This document shows positions 10,436 to 20,762 of a stretch of 64,000 nucleotides of DNA, piece after piece; within the stretch, counting starts at the first letter, position 1; each line of letters opens with the position of its first letter. This stretch comes from Nemertoderma westbladi (taxonomy: Eukaryota; Xenacoelomorpha; Nemertodermatida; Nemertodermatidae), in the NCBI GenBank assembly GCA_032718475.1, contig JAUCBJ010001307.1, positions 21,891-85,890 of the forward strand. Direction: 5' to 3'. The notes under the pieces are model-generated. The model had not been told where the DNA came from and did no database searches. It saw nothing but the letters and a program-made list of their open reading frames with translations. Made by a program: the position numbers and the translations under genes.

Positions 10436-10743
10436 TATTTATACTGTAATTACGTCTTATATTAAATAGTTCTGTACATTACATCTTTATCATTGAGTCG
10501 GACATTGTCACGCTCTCGGTAAAGTTGTACATGTACATAGTGTAATTACGTTTTATATTGGTTTTAGGTTAGCGTAGTGTAACATTGTATTTGTAACCAA
10601 GTAACATAAAGGACCCCCTTGGAAATAAGCTGCAAAGCTTTAGGGGTAATCCTATATGTTATGTTGGACAATACCTTTATACCGGTACATTGTTTGGTGT
10701 ATTTGTTATTGTTTTTACATAATGTATAAATAAATCTATCTAT

Positions 10744-10908
10744 GAGAGGTTGTTCCAAAGGACTCGTGAACTCCACCATAGGAGTTCCCATTCCGACCAT
10801 CCTATCCGTCGTGGCGGAGAAGAGAGGTTGTTCCAATGTACTCGCGTAACACACCATATGAGCTCCCCTTCTGACCATCTTATCCGTCGTGGCGGAGTTG
10901 AGAGGTTG
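10744..10908 (+). repeat. 78-bp tandem repeat, two copies plus a partial third
   Basis: GAGAGGTTGTTCCAA starts at 10744 and again exactly 78 bases later at 10822. A third copy begins at 10900 but diverges after GAGAGGTTG. Units end in CCTATCCGTCGTGGCGGAG. A minus-strand frame runs through both copies but has no recognisable domain. Confidence 0.8.
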
Positions 10909-11148
10909 AATTAGGAGATAGATTAATAATAAATATAGAGATAAAGAGAGATCAATATTTTTAATTGCTGAATTACTCCGTTTATTCATTATTATCAACT
11001 ATAATACATTAACTACAGTACACCACACCACTACTGTAGTGTATATAGAGTACAGATACATTCATTATTCAGTATACTGTAATGTATACCTGGTAATATA
11101 CCGAATATACACCATGTCCTGGAATATAGTGTCGTTATTCGGAATAAC

Positions 11149-11162
11149 GACCCCCCCCCCCC
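11149..11162 (+). repeat. Poly(C) run
   Basis: A run of about fourteen C followed by A-runs, downstream of a local repeat-rich stretch. Similar long C/G runs occur at 12411-12419, 20031-20052, 49503-49527 and 51092-51107. Confidence 0.8.
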
Positions 11163-11236
11163 AAAAAAATTTTCCAAAAAATCTTAATGAGATTGCATGA
11201 AATTTGAAATAAAGGTAGTTCACTACTGAGTGGGTG

Positions 11237-11303
11237 AGTCAGTTGCTCGATGTTGCTAATTGTTGCTCGTTGTTGCTCATTGTTGCTCACTGTTGCTCAT
11301 TGT
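11237..11303 (+). repeat. TTGCTC short tandem repeat
   Basis: Seven or so copies of TTGCTC separated by two to four variable bases (GTTGCTCATTGTTGCTCGTT type). The open frame across it is repeat-driven. Confidence 0.7.
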
Positions 11304-11309
11304 GTATTT

Positions 11310-13457
11310 TAATACCTACCCCCGCAACATCAGCTTGCGTGTTGCCATTATCTGCTGGTATGTGCTGGGCCACTTGCTGGTCAACAACCAGTAAAAGGCC
11401 ATATGTGGTCCAGGTATCAACCGAGATGTACATTTATTATATGGTCTGGCAGAAAGTAAAGCAACACCATTCCAGGGAAGCTAAACTTTTAATAGCATGC
11501 CATCTCACGAAAGTGGCATTGTAATGTATACTTTTACTTGTATTGATGATATAATAATGTATTCATTCTCCAGTCAACACTGATATTCCTGCAATAAAAA
11601 AATATTTTTGCCAAAACACAACTTTTTGGCCAAATCGCGACTGTTGCCAAAATAAAATGACAGTTTCTGAATCTCAAAGAACACCCTTCCACCAATTCTA
11701 CCTGTTTGAATTAACTTCATTACTGGACACCGTTATAAGATTCGAGTGAGGTTCGATTTCACAATTCACTTGATTATATGGATGATAATGCTACATATAT
11801 AATGTGATGGGATCCGAGTTGGCAAACAGAATCCTGATGGGTATTTGTGTCGTGTGATAATACGTGTTGCCGCATCCGCTCTATCGTCGTGAGGGGCTGA
11901 AAGGCCGGCCGTAGGCTGGTATAATAATATAAGAGTTTGTTTATCGTTATTGCTAATGTCTGATATGTAAGTACAGCATAATCAGTATAATCAGTATAGA
12001 ACAATGATGGCAGTAACGATGACGGTTTAAACCGTTTGACTTCTACACTTACTAATAGCCAACTTAATGTAATTAATCTCGAGTAATGGTTATTATATAC
12101 TTATTGCTTAGAAAGGTTACACCTCCACCTATGCTTGACCTACCAATAGATGGGCACTAATTGATGGTGTGCTGCCCAACCATTGGTTGGTTTACCCTTT
12201 GGCCACTCCCTATCTCCTCTGGCCCTATGCTGGCTTCCCCCTGAGATATGTTGCATCTATCTCCAACTGGTACTAACTATATTGACCTGTTCCCTTCTGG
12301 TATGCAATATTATGTTGTATAATATTGCATACTTAATCGTAATTCGTAAATCACGATTCCCCATTTTCTCACTGGGTGGTGTACAGCGGATTGGATTCGG
12401 TAACACTCCCCCCCCCCCCATGCTATCTTCACAGTGAGAAGATAGCATCAACCAAATAGTGCGCTCCATTCCGCTGGAATCCAATCTAATATTGGATGTG
12501 GGGTGGAATACTCTTTTCTGGGGCCAGTTTTCCAGACTGGCCCCTCTGGGTCTGGTCTCACTACCCACCCTTGGTACATCTGCGAGCTAAGTTGTACCAA
12601 GGCATCTGGCATCTCTATTTAGACGATCGCCCTTCTTCCTCACTCAATCTTTTAACCCGGACACCATCGTCCGATCTCCTCACCTCCTCCTCACCTCATT
12701 AGTCCCATAGGACTCATCCTCCACTCTGATCGCTCCCCACATTTCCAAATTTCGCGCCCTTCATTCTTCCTTAAACCCTCATCTCTCATCACATCATCAT
12801 GCTCCTTTACTCAACCCCTTTTACTCTCACTCTCACTCCTGTCGGACTCCCACAATCTTATTCGTGTGGCCACACTTGAGAAATGGGATCCATTTAATTT
12901 CTCGTCCTCCTGTTTCAGTCAATGAGTCCCCCGTCCCAGCAGCTAATTGGGAAAGGTTATATTGACTATAGTATATATATATATATATGGTGGTTATATA
13001 TTATTACACTACGATTGGTTACTTTATATTCTTATTTATATTATTTACAATTAGGGCGGGAATATTTTATTTTACTCTACAATTTCAGCGCTGCCTTCTA
13101 AGCACTCTGAGGCTTTCTCGTCAGTAAATGATGTCAGCAAATAACATCTGGAGCGTCGGTCTAGAAATTTCATCCCATTCTTCCCAATCCATTGTAGCTC
13201 TTCTTTTCTATCATCGTCCGGGCTTGGACGCTTCTTATCATCCCTATTCTTAATCGCAGTCATGGCTTGACTGATGGATGGCTTTACTAATCCCTGTTGT
13301 TAGTTCCCTGAGTGCGGTTGTTACCATCTCTTGATAACGCTTTGCTGGTCGTCCCATCAAGTGTCCCTCCTACCATACCCCCGGTAGTGCCCCTCGGGAC
13401 GTTTCTTATCTCGCAGGGTATTAGCTCTTACAATAAATCCTAAACTCCACTCAGTTG
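11310..13457. other. No gene recognised; local hairpins
   Basis: No supportable gene. Visible structures are a hairpin of ATGCTATCTTC around 12420-12448, a short GGGGCCAG...CTGGCCCC hairpin near 12519-12544, a TA dinucleotide run near 12970-12988, and C/T-rich DNA at 12600-12900. A 63-codon minus-strand frame at 13072-13263 is charged and hydrophilic, without recognisable motifs; I would not call it a gene. Confidence 0.45.
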
Positions 13458-13462
13458 CTTAA
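13458..13462 (+). repeat. Target-site duplication CTTAA, left
   Basis: CTTAA here matches CTTAA at 17153-17157, directly outside the two LTRs of the Gypsy element. Five base pairs is the normal duplication length for Ty3/Gypsy integrases. Confidence 0.8.
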
Positions 13463-13554
13463 AGTGTAATCTGTATAATAATCATAAGTCAGTATCGCGT
13501 AATAAATCTAACCGGTAAGCACGTCAAACACGTACAGTATATCGGGATTACACA
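13463..13554 (-). repeat. 3' LTR of the Gypsy element
   Basis: 92 bp, beginning (minus strand) TGTGTAATCCCG and ending GATTACACT. It is near identical to the other LTR except that about 15 bp are missing, including the TATA-like TATATATATA run present in the 5' LTR. An LTR of about 100 bp is unusually short for Gypsy. Confidence 0.85.
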
Positions 13555-13646
13555 TACCCCCTGGTGGTGGGTGGGATGGGGGTTGCGAGTACACTTTGTA
13601 GTGAGTTTGGTAACGTGTTTTTTAATACAGTAGTATGCGATAGTTT

Positions 13647-14604
13647 TTAATAGTCGCTATTTGCATAGCGTTGGGGAGGTCTGATGGTTCTCCCAGATCG
13701 GGTGTGGGTAGGGGTACCATTAGGGGGCGCCACATGTGGGGTAGGTGCCGGTGGCTGTGCCTGAGCCAGTGCTGGGCGGCTGGCGACCTCGCTCCAGGTA
13801 GGTTTGGGGTCTGATGGTGGGTTGGGCTGTGGTGCTGTTGGTGGCTGTCTCTCGGTTGATGGTGTGGGGAGGCCGCTAGGTGGCGCTGTAAATTGCCGCG
13901 TGTGTAGGAAAACGCGGTTGCGCCTCAGGACACGGCCGCTTTCCTGTCGCACAAGGTAGTCATGGTTGGGCATGGCCTCGACTATGGTTCCGTGTCCGGT
14001 CCATCGCCTGTTGCGGGGGTCCTGTTTAAGGACGGGGTGTCCAGTTGGCAGCGGCTTCGTGTGGCAGTTGTAGTTCGCTAACAGTTTTTCACGTGTGGTT
14101 TCCGCAATTGCGTCGAGTTGGTGGAATGTCTTGCGCCACTTCTCATCTAAGGCGGTGAAGTAGACGGGGAGGGACTCATGGATATTGTGGCCGTAAAGTA
14201 GTTCGGCGGGTGAGCATCCGCCATAACGTGGAGTGTTTTGGAACGCCAGTATCCCGCGTGCTATCCCGACCGAATCGTGTATGGCACCATGGATTATCTT
14301 CTTCACGGCCTTCACGGCGGCCTCCGCTCGACCGTTGGTGCGGGGGAGGTGGAGGCTGGATGGTTCCAGGGTGACACCCCACTGCCGGAGAAACTTTTTC
14401 ACCTCCTCGGAAATGAGTTGTGTTCCACCATCTGGGTGGAAGATGGTAGGCACCGCTGTGGCAAGGAACAGCTGGCGTAGGCAATTCACAATGGGGGTGG
14501 ATGTTGTGTTCGCGTTCAATCGGAATAACGTCGGCCATCCGGTGAACTCGTCGGTGACCACGAAATAGTTGGTCTGGTCGACTTGGAGGAGGTCGGCATG
14601 GACT
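13647..14604 (-). pseudogene. Gypsy integrase catalytic core and C-terminal domain
   Basis: Integrase inserts the cDNA into the genome. Catalytic acidic residues are visible in order: D in VHADLLQ just upstream of the open frame start, D in HPDGGTQ, and E in NGRAEAAVK. A C-terminal GPY-like module (NRRWTGHGTIVEAMPNHDY) and a Pro/Thr-rich tail follow. An in-frame TGA at 14605-14607 (minus-strand reading, likely from a Trp codon) separates this core from the zinc-binding part encoded upstream, so the apparent start at 14561 is not the true one. No chromodomain is seen. Confidence 0.85.
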
Positions 14605-15330
14605 CATTGGAATGGGCGGGTTGCATCCGGGTTACGTTGGAGTGGTTCTGCCGCGTGGGACGGGAGGGTTGTCTGACATGATTGGCACCGCTCAACCATC
14701 TGTTTGACGTCGTGGGCGATAGAGGGCCACCAAACAGACCGGCTGGCTCGGTCCCGGGTCTTGTTGAGACCCTGGTGGAGGGTCTCCGGGTGCATCTCGA
14801 CTGGGATGTAGAGCTGTGGTCCACGGATGATGATGCCGTCGAGAACCATCAGTTCAGAGCGGTGCGCGAAATAAGGCCGGATGAGGTCGTCCTCCACATT
14901 GTGTTTGGAGGTCGGCCAGCCCTCCCTTATTATGGATAACAGGGCCCGGTATACAGGGTCACGTTGGCCGACGTCCCTCACCTGTTGGAGACGGGCGTCT
15001 CGGGACTCAACTGACGGGATCTCGCCGCACGCGGTGTTAACGATAAACTCACGGTCGGCGTTGTCTTCGGCGGAGAGCAGGAGGTCGTCGGGCTGGGGGG
15101 TGTGGCGTGGTGCGCGGGAGAAGGCGTCTGCGATCAGGTGTTTAGACCCCTTCTGGTGTCTCGCTGTTAAGTTGTAGCGGGACAGCAGGGTTTTGAGTTT
15201 GAGGAGTCGGTCGTTACTCACCTGGTCCAGACGGCGGTCATTGAGGATAGGGATCAATGAATGGGCTGCATTCCGTGACTATCTCGAAGTGACACAACCC
15301 ATCGAGAAAGTAACGACTCCCACAGCGCCG
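14605..15330 (-). pseudogene. Gypsy RNase H remnant and integrase zinc-binding domain
   Basis: It starts with the last part of RNase H (SRYFLDGLCHFEIVTECSPF, then after a frameshift near 15262 IPILNDRRLDQVSNDRLLKL and LTARHQKGSKHLIADAFSR), followed by the H2C2 integrase zinc finger (H and C residues in SVWWPSIAHDVKQMVERCQSCQ). The RT palm with its YxDD motif and the first two-thirds of RNase H are missing between this segment and protease. The frame ends at the TGA at 14605. Confidence 0.85.
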
Positions 15331-15429
15331 GTGGCGGCCCAGTAACGGGAGGTTGTGGCTGGGTGGTGGGAGTTGGAGGTGGCGGCTGTGCCTGCAGGGT
15401 GTGGCTGGTGGTTGGTGCGCATTGTGGCA

Positions 15430-15830
15430 GGGCTGCACTGCGAGTGGGTGGCTGGCTGCCCCGGAGAATCGGGCTCTGGAGGATGCCTAAAAGGAAACAA
15501 GTTCTGCTCGATAGCAGTGGCTGGTGTAGGCCATCCAGGACCCAGACTTCCATGGTGCAAGCTGTATGCAGCGAGTGGCACTGGATGGTCGCCTGGAATA
15601 CTCCTTTGAATAACCACCCTGAACGACTGCCACTGGCTAATCGGGGTGGTTGGATCACCGAGTTGGTTAGGCGGAGGTTAGCGGTGGTCCCACCGAATTC
15701 CAAGAAGATCCGGAAAGGGATGGCGGTTATGTTGGCGCCGGAGTCCAGGAGGAACTGGAGCTCCTTGAAACCAAACTTTGGGTTCCTGGTGACTTGGAGG
15801 CCCACGGTCACCGTTTCCAGAGCCTCCAGT
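15430..15830 (-). pseudogene. Gypsy aspartic protease region
   Basis: The retropepsin catalytic motif LLDSGANITAIP is clear about 30 residues in. The region lies in the same frame as gag, separated from it only by a TAG codon, so it was probably made as a Gag-Pol fusion. After the flap and hydrophobic core, the frame passes into a Pro/Thr/Gln-rich linker, then directly into the deletion junction where RT should begin. Confidence 0.8.
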
Positions 15831-15832
15831 TG

Positions 15833-16876
15833 CTATAAGGCAGAAATGATGGGGGCGCTCTCCAGTTCAGTGCCTGAAAGGATCGACCACACCTCGGCAG
15901 TGCCAGAATAGGCCGCGTCCTCCTCTGTGTGAGGGTGGGAGGGTGGTGGTACGTCTGCAGCGTGGGACTGGGGCTCGCGTTGGCGGGGGCACATCCTGTT
16001 GTAATGCCCCAATTTGTTGCAGTGGCGGTAGCGGGCGTTGGTGCCGGGGCAGGATTCACCGGGTCCGTGGGGTGGGTAGCCACAGTTTGAGCAACGCGAG
16101 GCCGATGTGGGGTTCTGGTTGCGTCGGTTTCCTGGTGGGCGGTTGCGTGGTGGTACATTGGCCCACGAGGCTGCGGGTGTCACTGGGGTTGGTGCAGCAG
16201 GGGCAGATATCATTGCGGGGTCCTTGCGGGCGGTCCAAGCGGACTGGGCGAGGTGTAGGGCGGCGGTGATGGAGCTGCCACTGGGGAGGCGGAGCAGTTG
16301 CTCTGTCACCTTCTTATTGCTGAAACCCACAATGAACTGATCGAGGAGCCGTTCATTGAAGTGGTCATCAGCGGAAGGGAGTGCCTTGAAGCCGCACTTG
16401 GCTGCGATTTCTCGCAGATTAACGAGGAACGCTTCCGGGGTCTCCTCGGTCAGTCGGGCGCGCCGGGTCAGTTCTTGGCGGTGCACCCGCTTGTTGGTTC
16501 CTCCTTTAATGTGGGTGTCTAGGGAGGCGATCACAGTATCGGCGTTTTGGTTGTCTGCTGCTGACAAACCGAGACCCTTCACCATCATAGCGTTCGTGCT
16601 GCACGAGAATGCCATGGTTAGGGCGGCCCGCCGTAGGCGATTCGTTACGCGCAGTAGTTCTGCTGATACCGTGGGGTCCGGTGGATTGTTGGGGTCGGCA
16701 GTCCGCAGGTTTTCCATGCCGGACGTGACCAGGAACGCATCCCACTCATCTCTCCACAGGTCCCACGTCGACTGTTCGGAGTCGATGTCGAAGGCGGGGG
16801 GAACACAGCGGAGGATAAATGAGTGGGGGTCTCGGTGGTCATTAGCCATTCGGTAGAGTGTTAGAAATGGATCCAA
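15833..16876 (-). CDS. Gypsy Gag protein with zinc knuckle region
   Basis: A 347-codon open frame. Residues 1-200 resemble a capsid region (TWDLWRDEWDAFLVTSGM; helical QFIVGFSNKKVTEQLLRL). A basic/Pro-rich linker (NVPPRNRPPGNRRNQNP) leads to a nucleocapsid with a CSNCGYPPHGPGESCP cluster and CNKLGHYNRMCP, the second close to a CCHC knuckle with its first Cys replaced (RYRHCNKLGH). It ends with a TAG followed by CAACTG, after which protease continues in the same frame. The start is the first Met after the primer site and leader. Confidence 0.85.
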   Translation of the reverse strand: MDPFLTLYRMANDHRDPHSFILRCVPPAFDIDSEQSTWDLWRDEWDAFLVTSGMENLRTADPNNPPDPTVSAELLRVTNRLRRAALTMAFSCSTNAMMVKGLGLSAADNQNADTVIASLDTHIKGGTNKRVHRQELTRRARLTEETPEAFLVNLREIAAKCGFKALPSADDHFNERLLDQFIVGFSNKKVTEQLLRLPSGSSITAALHLAQSAWTARKDPAMISAPAAPTPVTPAASWANVPPRNRPPGNRRNQNPTSASRCSNCGYPPHGPGESCPGTNARYRHCNKLGHYNRMCPRQREPQSHAADVPPPSHPHTEEDAAYSGTAEVWSILSGTELESAPIISAL

Positions 16877-17019
16877 TATCAGAATATAGGCTAATATAAA
16901 TAATATTGAATAGTACTATTTACCAGCTTGACGTGTCAGTCAGTGCAGCAGTCAGATACAGCAGATAGTACATTGTAGTGGGTAGGGAAGACCTACCAGT
17001 ACAGAGGTAGTACTGTAGT

Positions 17020-17045
17020 GGGTTCGTATCCTACACACTGCGCCA
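17020..17045 (-). promoter_or_regulatory. tRNA primer-binding site
   Basis: Directly abutting the 5' LTR, the minus strand reads TGGCGCAGTGTGTAGGAT and continues ACGAACCC. The plus-strand reading ends in ...CTGCGCCA, like the CCA-tailed acceptor and T-arm of a cellular tRNA. Complementarity extends well beyond the usual 18 bases into the GGTTCG T-loop. Confidence 0.8.
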
Positions 17046-17152
17046 AGTGTAATCTGTATAATAATCATAAGTCAGTATCGCGTAATAAATCTAACCGGTA
17101 AGAGATATATATATAAGGCCTTCAAACACGTACAGTATATCGGGATTACACA
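17046..17152 (-). repeat. 5' LTR of the Gypsy element, with TATA run
   Basis: 107 bp, minus strand TGTGTAATCCCG...GATTACACT. It contains TTATATATATATCTC near 17102-17116, a plausible TATA promoter for the element, and this run is absent from the 3' LTR. TSD CTTAA follows at 17153-17157. Confidence 0.85.
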
Positions 17153-17157
17153 CTTAA

Positions 17158-17850
17158 TAACCACCCACCCAGGTATCACTGGGTATTAGTGACCCCTCCC
17201 TGCGACACGGTTGTTGTTACCTCCCAGCAGCCTGGCAGGCAAACGGCAACTTCCTCCTTGTCAACTCTGTTCCTCTGAATGTCTCACCCTCTCTACTATG
17301 TAGTGGAGGAGTCCGCTGATCGTTTTATCTAGTGATGTCATCCCATAGATCCCCACTAGTCGTTACTTTTGTTACCAGTTTCTCCACCATCCCAGTCTCT
17401 CACCAAACTGATGGTGCATTGGTAAGGCTCAGTAAGACAAGAGACAACTAATTCTACCTGAATTAGTGTTAAAATCCTGGGATGGCTACCCCTTTCTCCC
17501 TTATTCTATCATCATTCATGAGTCACGTGTCAACTCTCTCTCTAACCTCGCAATTTTGTCCATTACCTTTTAATTATGTTTCTAGAATTTTGAATTTTCA
17601 GTTACTACGATTTCTTCACCTTGCTATATTTATTTTACCCATACATCTTTGCTATTTATTAAGTAGCACCTCATCAGTTGATTACTTCGTAAGTAATTCA
17701 TCACTACTTATTGTATGTTTACAGAAAAGACTAGCTACAATTTTCCTATTGTATAATAACTTTCCACCAGACAGCTTTCTGGGTCTGTAACAATACTCTA
17801 AGTCTGCACCCAAAGTTATGCGCTATAGTAGTATAGTTCGTGTGGCCTAC
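17158..17850. other. No gene recognised
   Basis: T/C-rich sequence with a 102-codon hydrophobic frame (17482-17790) that looks compositional. There is no recognisable domain, splice context or repeat structure strong enough to call. Confidence 0.5.
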
Positions 17851-17899
17851 ACTATCTATCCTACCACGCCTACATATCCCCCTCAACTCCTCACATGGC

Positions 17900-18500
17900 A
17901 CTCTCAGTGCACACTATAGTACATATTATGTACTATTATTGGTCCCATTGACCCGGCATTAGTACATATGGTCCCATTGACCCGGCATTAGTACTTATTA
18001 TGTACGTTAGTACATGGTGCTCATCAGACATACATAATGTGTACTCATCTAATCCTAAATGTGGTACTATGCACCCTTCTAATCCTAAATGTGGTAGGTA
18101 CTATGTACCCTTCTAATCCTAAAAAATAGTACATATTATATACTATCATTTCCCATTGACCCGGTGTTAGTGTGCATATAATTATGTACATTAGTACAGG
18201 TGTACTCATCAGATGTATGCGTATGTATGTATGTTAGTACGTTTGTACTCATTGAGCGTATGTAATTATGTCCATCTATTCCTAAATATTATGTACATTA
18301 GTACATTTGTACTCATCAGATGTACGTAATATGTATGATAGTACAGGTGTACTCATCAGACGTATGTATGTACATTAGTACGTTTGTACTCATCAGACAT
18401 ATGTAATGTTCATCTAAACCTAAATAATATGTACGTTAGTACAAGTGTACTTTTCAGATGTATGTACATTAGTACGTTTGTACTCATCGAGCGTACGTGT
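17900..18500. repeat. Degenerate minisatellite of TACTCATCAGA/GTACATTAGTAC units
   Basis: Phrases such as TTAGTACGTTTGTACTCATC, CAGATGTATGTA and CTAATCCTAAATGTGGTA recur many times at irregular 35-60 bp spacing, together with two copies of GGTCCCATTGACCCGGCATT near 17940-17990. GTAC-centred palindromes are frequent, so both strands show similar short frames. No gene is present. Confidence 0.8.
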
Positions 18501-18975
18501 TTTATATGTTTTGTGGGAAGGGTTTATCACCCTCATTCCCACCCCCTCAGTACAATTTATTGGATGACTCATCAACCTAAGGGCGATTGTTCCAGCAGTC
18601 AACTTTCCCACTGCCCTCTTGTAATGTAGGTCTTCTTATCTCTCGCCCTAGCCTCCTTATCTCACATAATTCTTCATCGTCTTTTGGCGGTTTTCATCTT
18701 GTCGTCACTTGGTGGCAGAATGCCACCCTTCATCTTGTTGTCACTGGTACATTCCACCTTTGATGGCCTCCCCATCAGTATGTGCACTGGCATTAAAGCC
18801 CCCGATGACCCTTGGTCATCATTCAGTAGGCATAATGATTTACCATTTATTGCCCTGTTTATTTTTTATAGAGATGCCTCAATTAACTTGTTATTGTGTT
18901 TTTTGACAACTAAATATATATAGAATTCGTATAACTAAACTTTCAATTTGATTTAGAATCACCATTGAAATATAT
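18501..18975. other. No gene recognised
   Basis: Mixed sequence containing a short duplicated phrase (TCATCTTGTYGTCACTTGGTGGC / TTGTTGTCACTGG near 18695-18750). The open frame 18684-18923 has no recognisable domain. Confidence 0.4.
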
Positions 18976-18977
18976 TG

Positions 18978-19141
18978 AGGTTTTTTTGTAAAAATTCTGA
19001 CTTATGGTGTTTTGCCAAAATAAGGAGGAACACCTATTCTGGGATTATCCCGCAACTATTCGATAGTTGAGGGGTATTGCCTAGAAAACAAGGCATCCTC
19101 AATTAGGCAAAACACCATAAGTCCGATTTTTTACAAAAAAC
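18978..19141. mobile_element. MITE-like inverted repeat element
   Basis: Inverted arms pair CTTATGGTGTTTTGCC (near 19002-19017) with GGCAAAACACCATAAG (near 19098-19113). Outer extensions are TTTTTGTAAAAATTCTGA on the left and TCCGATTTTTTACAAAAA on the right. The interior, about 80 bp, has no coding frame and contains its own small hairpins. No TSD is clear. Confidence 0.65.
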
Positions 19142-19684
19142 ACGCAAAATATATCAATTACTAGCCAAGGCATATCATGCATCCTTAATTATTTAGTGCG
19201 TAGTGCGCACGTAGCTAATACTAACAAGTGCGCATGCTTCTAAAATAAGTATGGAACTATAGTTAGAATCATGTATCAATACAAATTGAACAAAATGTAA
19301 CCAAATGCAGAACTATAACATCAAAATGTAGATTCAAGCAAGTGGAACTCTAAGTACAAAATATAGCCATGGGTGGCACTCTACATTAAGAACAAAGTCT
19401 AGCTACAGGGTTACAGCTACTTTAAAGTTAAGGTAAAGTTAACTTACGTCATGTCATGACAAATAATTAAAGACCGTTTTTATCTACGTGGCAACATTTT
19501 GAGCAACCTATCAGCAACTTGGTGAGCAAGTCAGGTTGCCAATCAAGTTGCTCTATGTAAACGCGAAGTTTGTTGATGTAAAATGACGCCTCATAACGGA
19601 GACTAAAAGATAATGTTACTCAAATTAAGTTGTCCAAAATTGTCCGAAGTCCGAAGTTGTCCGGAACCCCATAGCAACTTGGAC

Positions 19685-19790
19685 ACAAACATTAAATGAG
19701 GGGCAGATATTTATCAGCGCCACAAACATTAATGTGGGACAAACATTAATCAGGGGGAAAAACATTAATATGGGACACAAACATGCAAAG
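19685..19790 (-). repeat. Satellite, minus orientation
   Basis: Four or five units of GGGACAAACATTAAT type with about 20-bp spacing. They are the reverse complement of the array at 20340-20760. Confidence 0.7.
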
Positions 19791-20030
19791 CAATACCATA
19801 TTCTCACCAAACCAATAAACTATGTTATTACCAATTGAAGGAAAGGAGCATGTTACAGAGATGGGTTTTCTAACCAAAACAATAAACGATTATGTTACCA
19901 ATTAAGGGAAGGAGTAAAAAAATGATGTAAATGAGGGGGAAATGGGAATGGAGGTAACAGCACTGTGTGGGGGGGGGTAACAGGAATGGTGGGGGTACGA
20001 GGTAAATGGGAATTATGGGGGATACCAGCC

Positions 20031-20052
20031 GGGGGGGGGGGGGGGGGGGGGG
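20031..20052 (+). repeat. Poly(G) run
   Basis: Twenty-two consecutive G, preceded by other G-runs at 19969-19977 and 19990-19994 in a G-rich stretch. A likely quadruplex or replication-slippage site; the exact length may be unreliable. Confidence 0.8.
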
Positions 20053-20224
20053 AGTGGTAACAGCAAAACAGGCAGCTGAACAAGGTAACCAAACGTCGCT
20101 TTCAATTAGGTAGATGGAATGTCTGACTTTCATCGAAGCTCACATTCTCATGATAGTATTTTTTCAGTTATTCACTTAATATCTGATGGCAAGCATCGCC
20201 ATCGCTCATATTAATTTTCATTGA

Positions 20225-20762
20225 CCCCTATTAAGGTGTCCCCCATTAATGTTTTTGACCCAGATTTATTTTAGTGTCTATGATTAATGTCTTTTATTAA
20301 CCCTTACCAATGTTTGTGCCCTTGATTAATGTGTGTCTTTCCCTAATTACTATAATGTTTGCGTCCCTTGTTTAATGTTTGTGTCCCTCATTAATGATCG
20401 CGTCCCTCATTAATGTTTGTACCCCTGATTAATGTATGTCCCTCATTAATGTTTGTGTCCCTCATTAAAGTTTGGGCCTCTTATCAATGTGTGTCCCTCA
20501 TTAATGTTTGCGACCCTCATTAATATTTGCGTCCCTCATTAATGTTAGTGTTAGTTTTGTGTCCCTAATGTATGTCCCTTATTAATGTTTGTGCCCTTGA
20601 TTGATATCTGTCCCTCGTTTAATGTTTGTGTCCCTGATTAAAATATTTGTGTCCCTCATTAATATCTGTGTCCCTTATTAATGTTTGTGTCCCTGATTAA
20701 AATATTTGTGTCCCTCATTTATATCTGTGTCCCTTATTAATGTATGTGTCCCTTATTAATGA
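20225..20762 (+). repeat. Satellite array of TGTTTGTGTCCCTCATTAA units
   Basis: About twenty units of 19-22 bp with variants (CCCTGATTAA, CCCTTATTAA, ATATTTGTG). The array is densest from 20340 on. Together with the inverted copies at 19685-19790, the roughly 1-kb region forms an inverted arrangement with the poly(G) segment between the two halves. Confidence 0.85.

Larger units (their letters stand above)
13463..17152 (-). mobile_element. Ty3/Gypsy LTR retrotransposon lacking reverse transcriptase
   Basis: This is a complete-ended element on the minus strand: LTRs at 17046-17152 (5') and 13463-13554 (3'), a 5-bp TSD, a tRNA primer site directly abutting the 5' LTR, a purine-rich tract next to the 3' LTR, and gag, protease, a short RNase H remnant and integrase in the usual Gypsy order. 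The RT and most of RNase H are absent, so the element is only 3.7 kb and cannot be autonomous. Its higher GC content than the flanking DNA also sets it apart. It may have moved by trans-complementation after the deletion, because the ends and TSD are intact. Confidence 0.9.

Noticed and set aside
10048-10469. Three overlapping frames of 88-104 codons with WRVSG or GGGSLGGG repeats
   Set aside because: They are all produced by the 15-bp minisatellite; period divisible by three keeps the frames open without selection.
13072-13263. 63-codon charged minus-strand frame
   Set aside because: No motif, no splice or repeat context, and length is within chance expectation.
17020-17046. Possible tRNA 3' end
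   Set aside because: No 5' half is present; its position directly next to the LTR makes it a primer-binding site.
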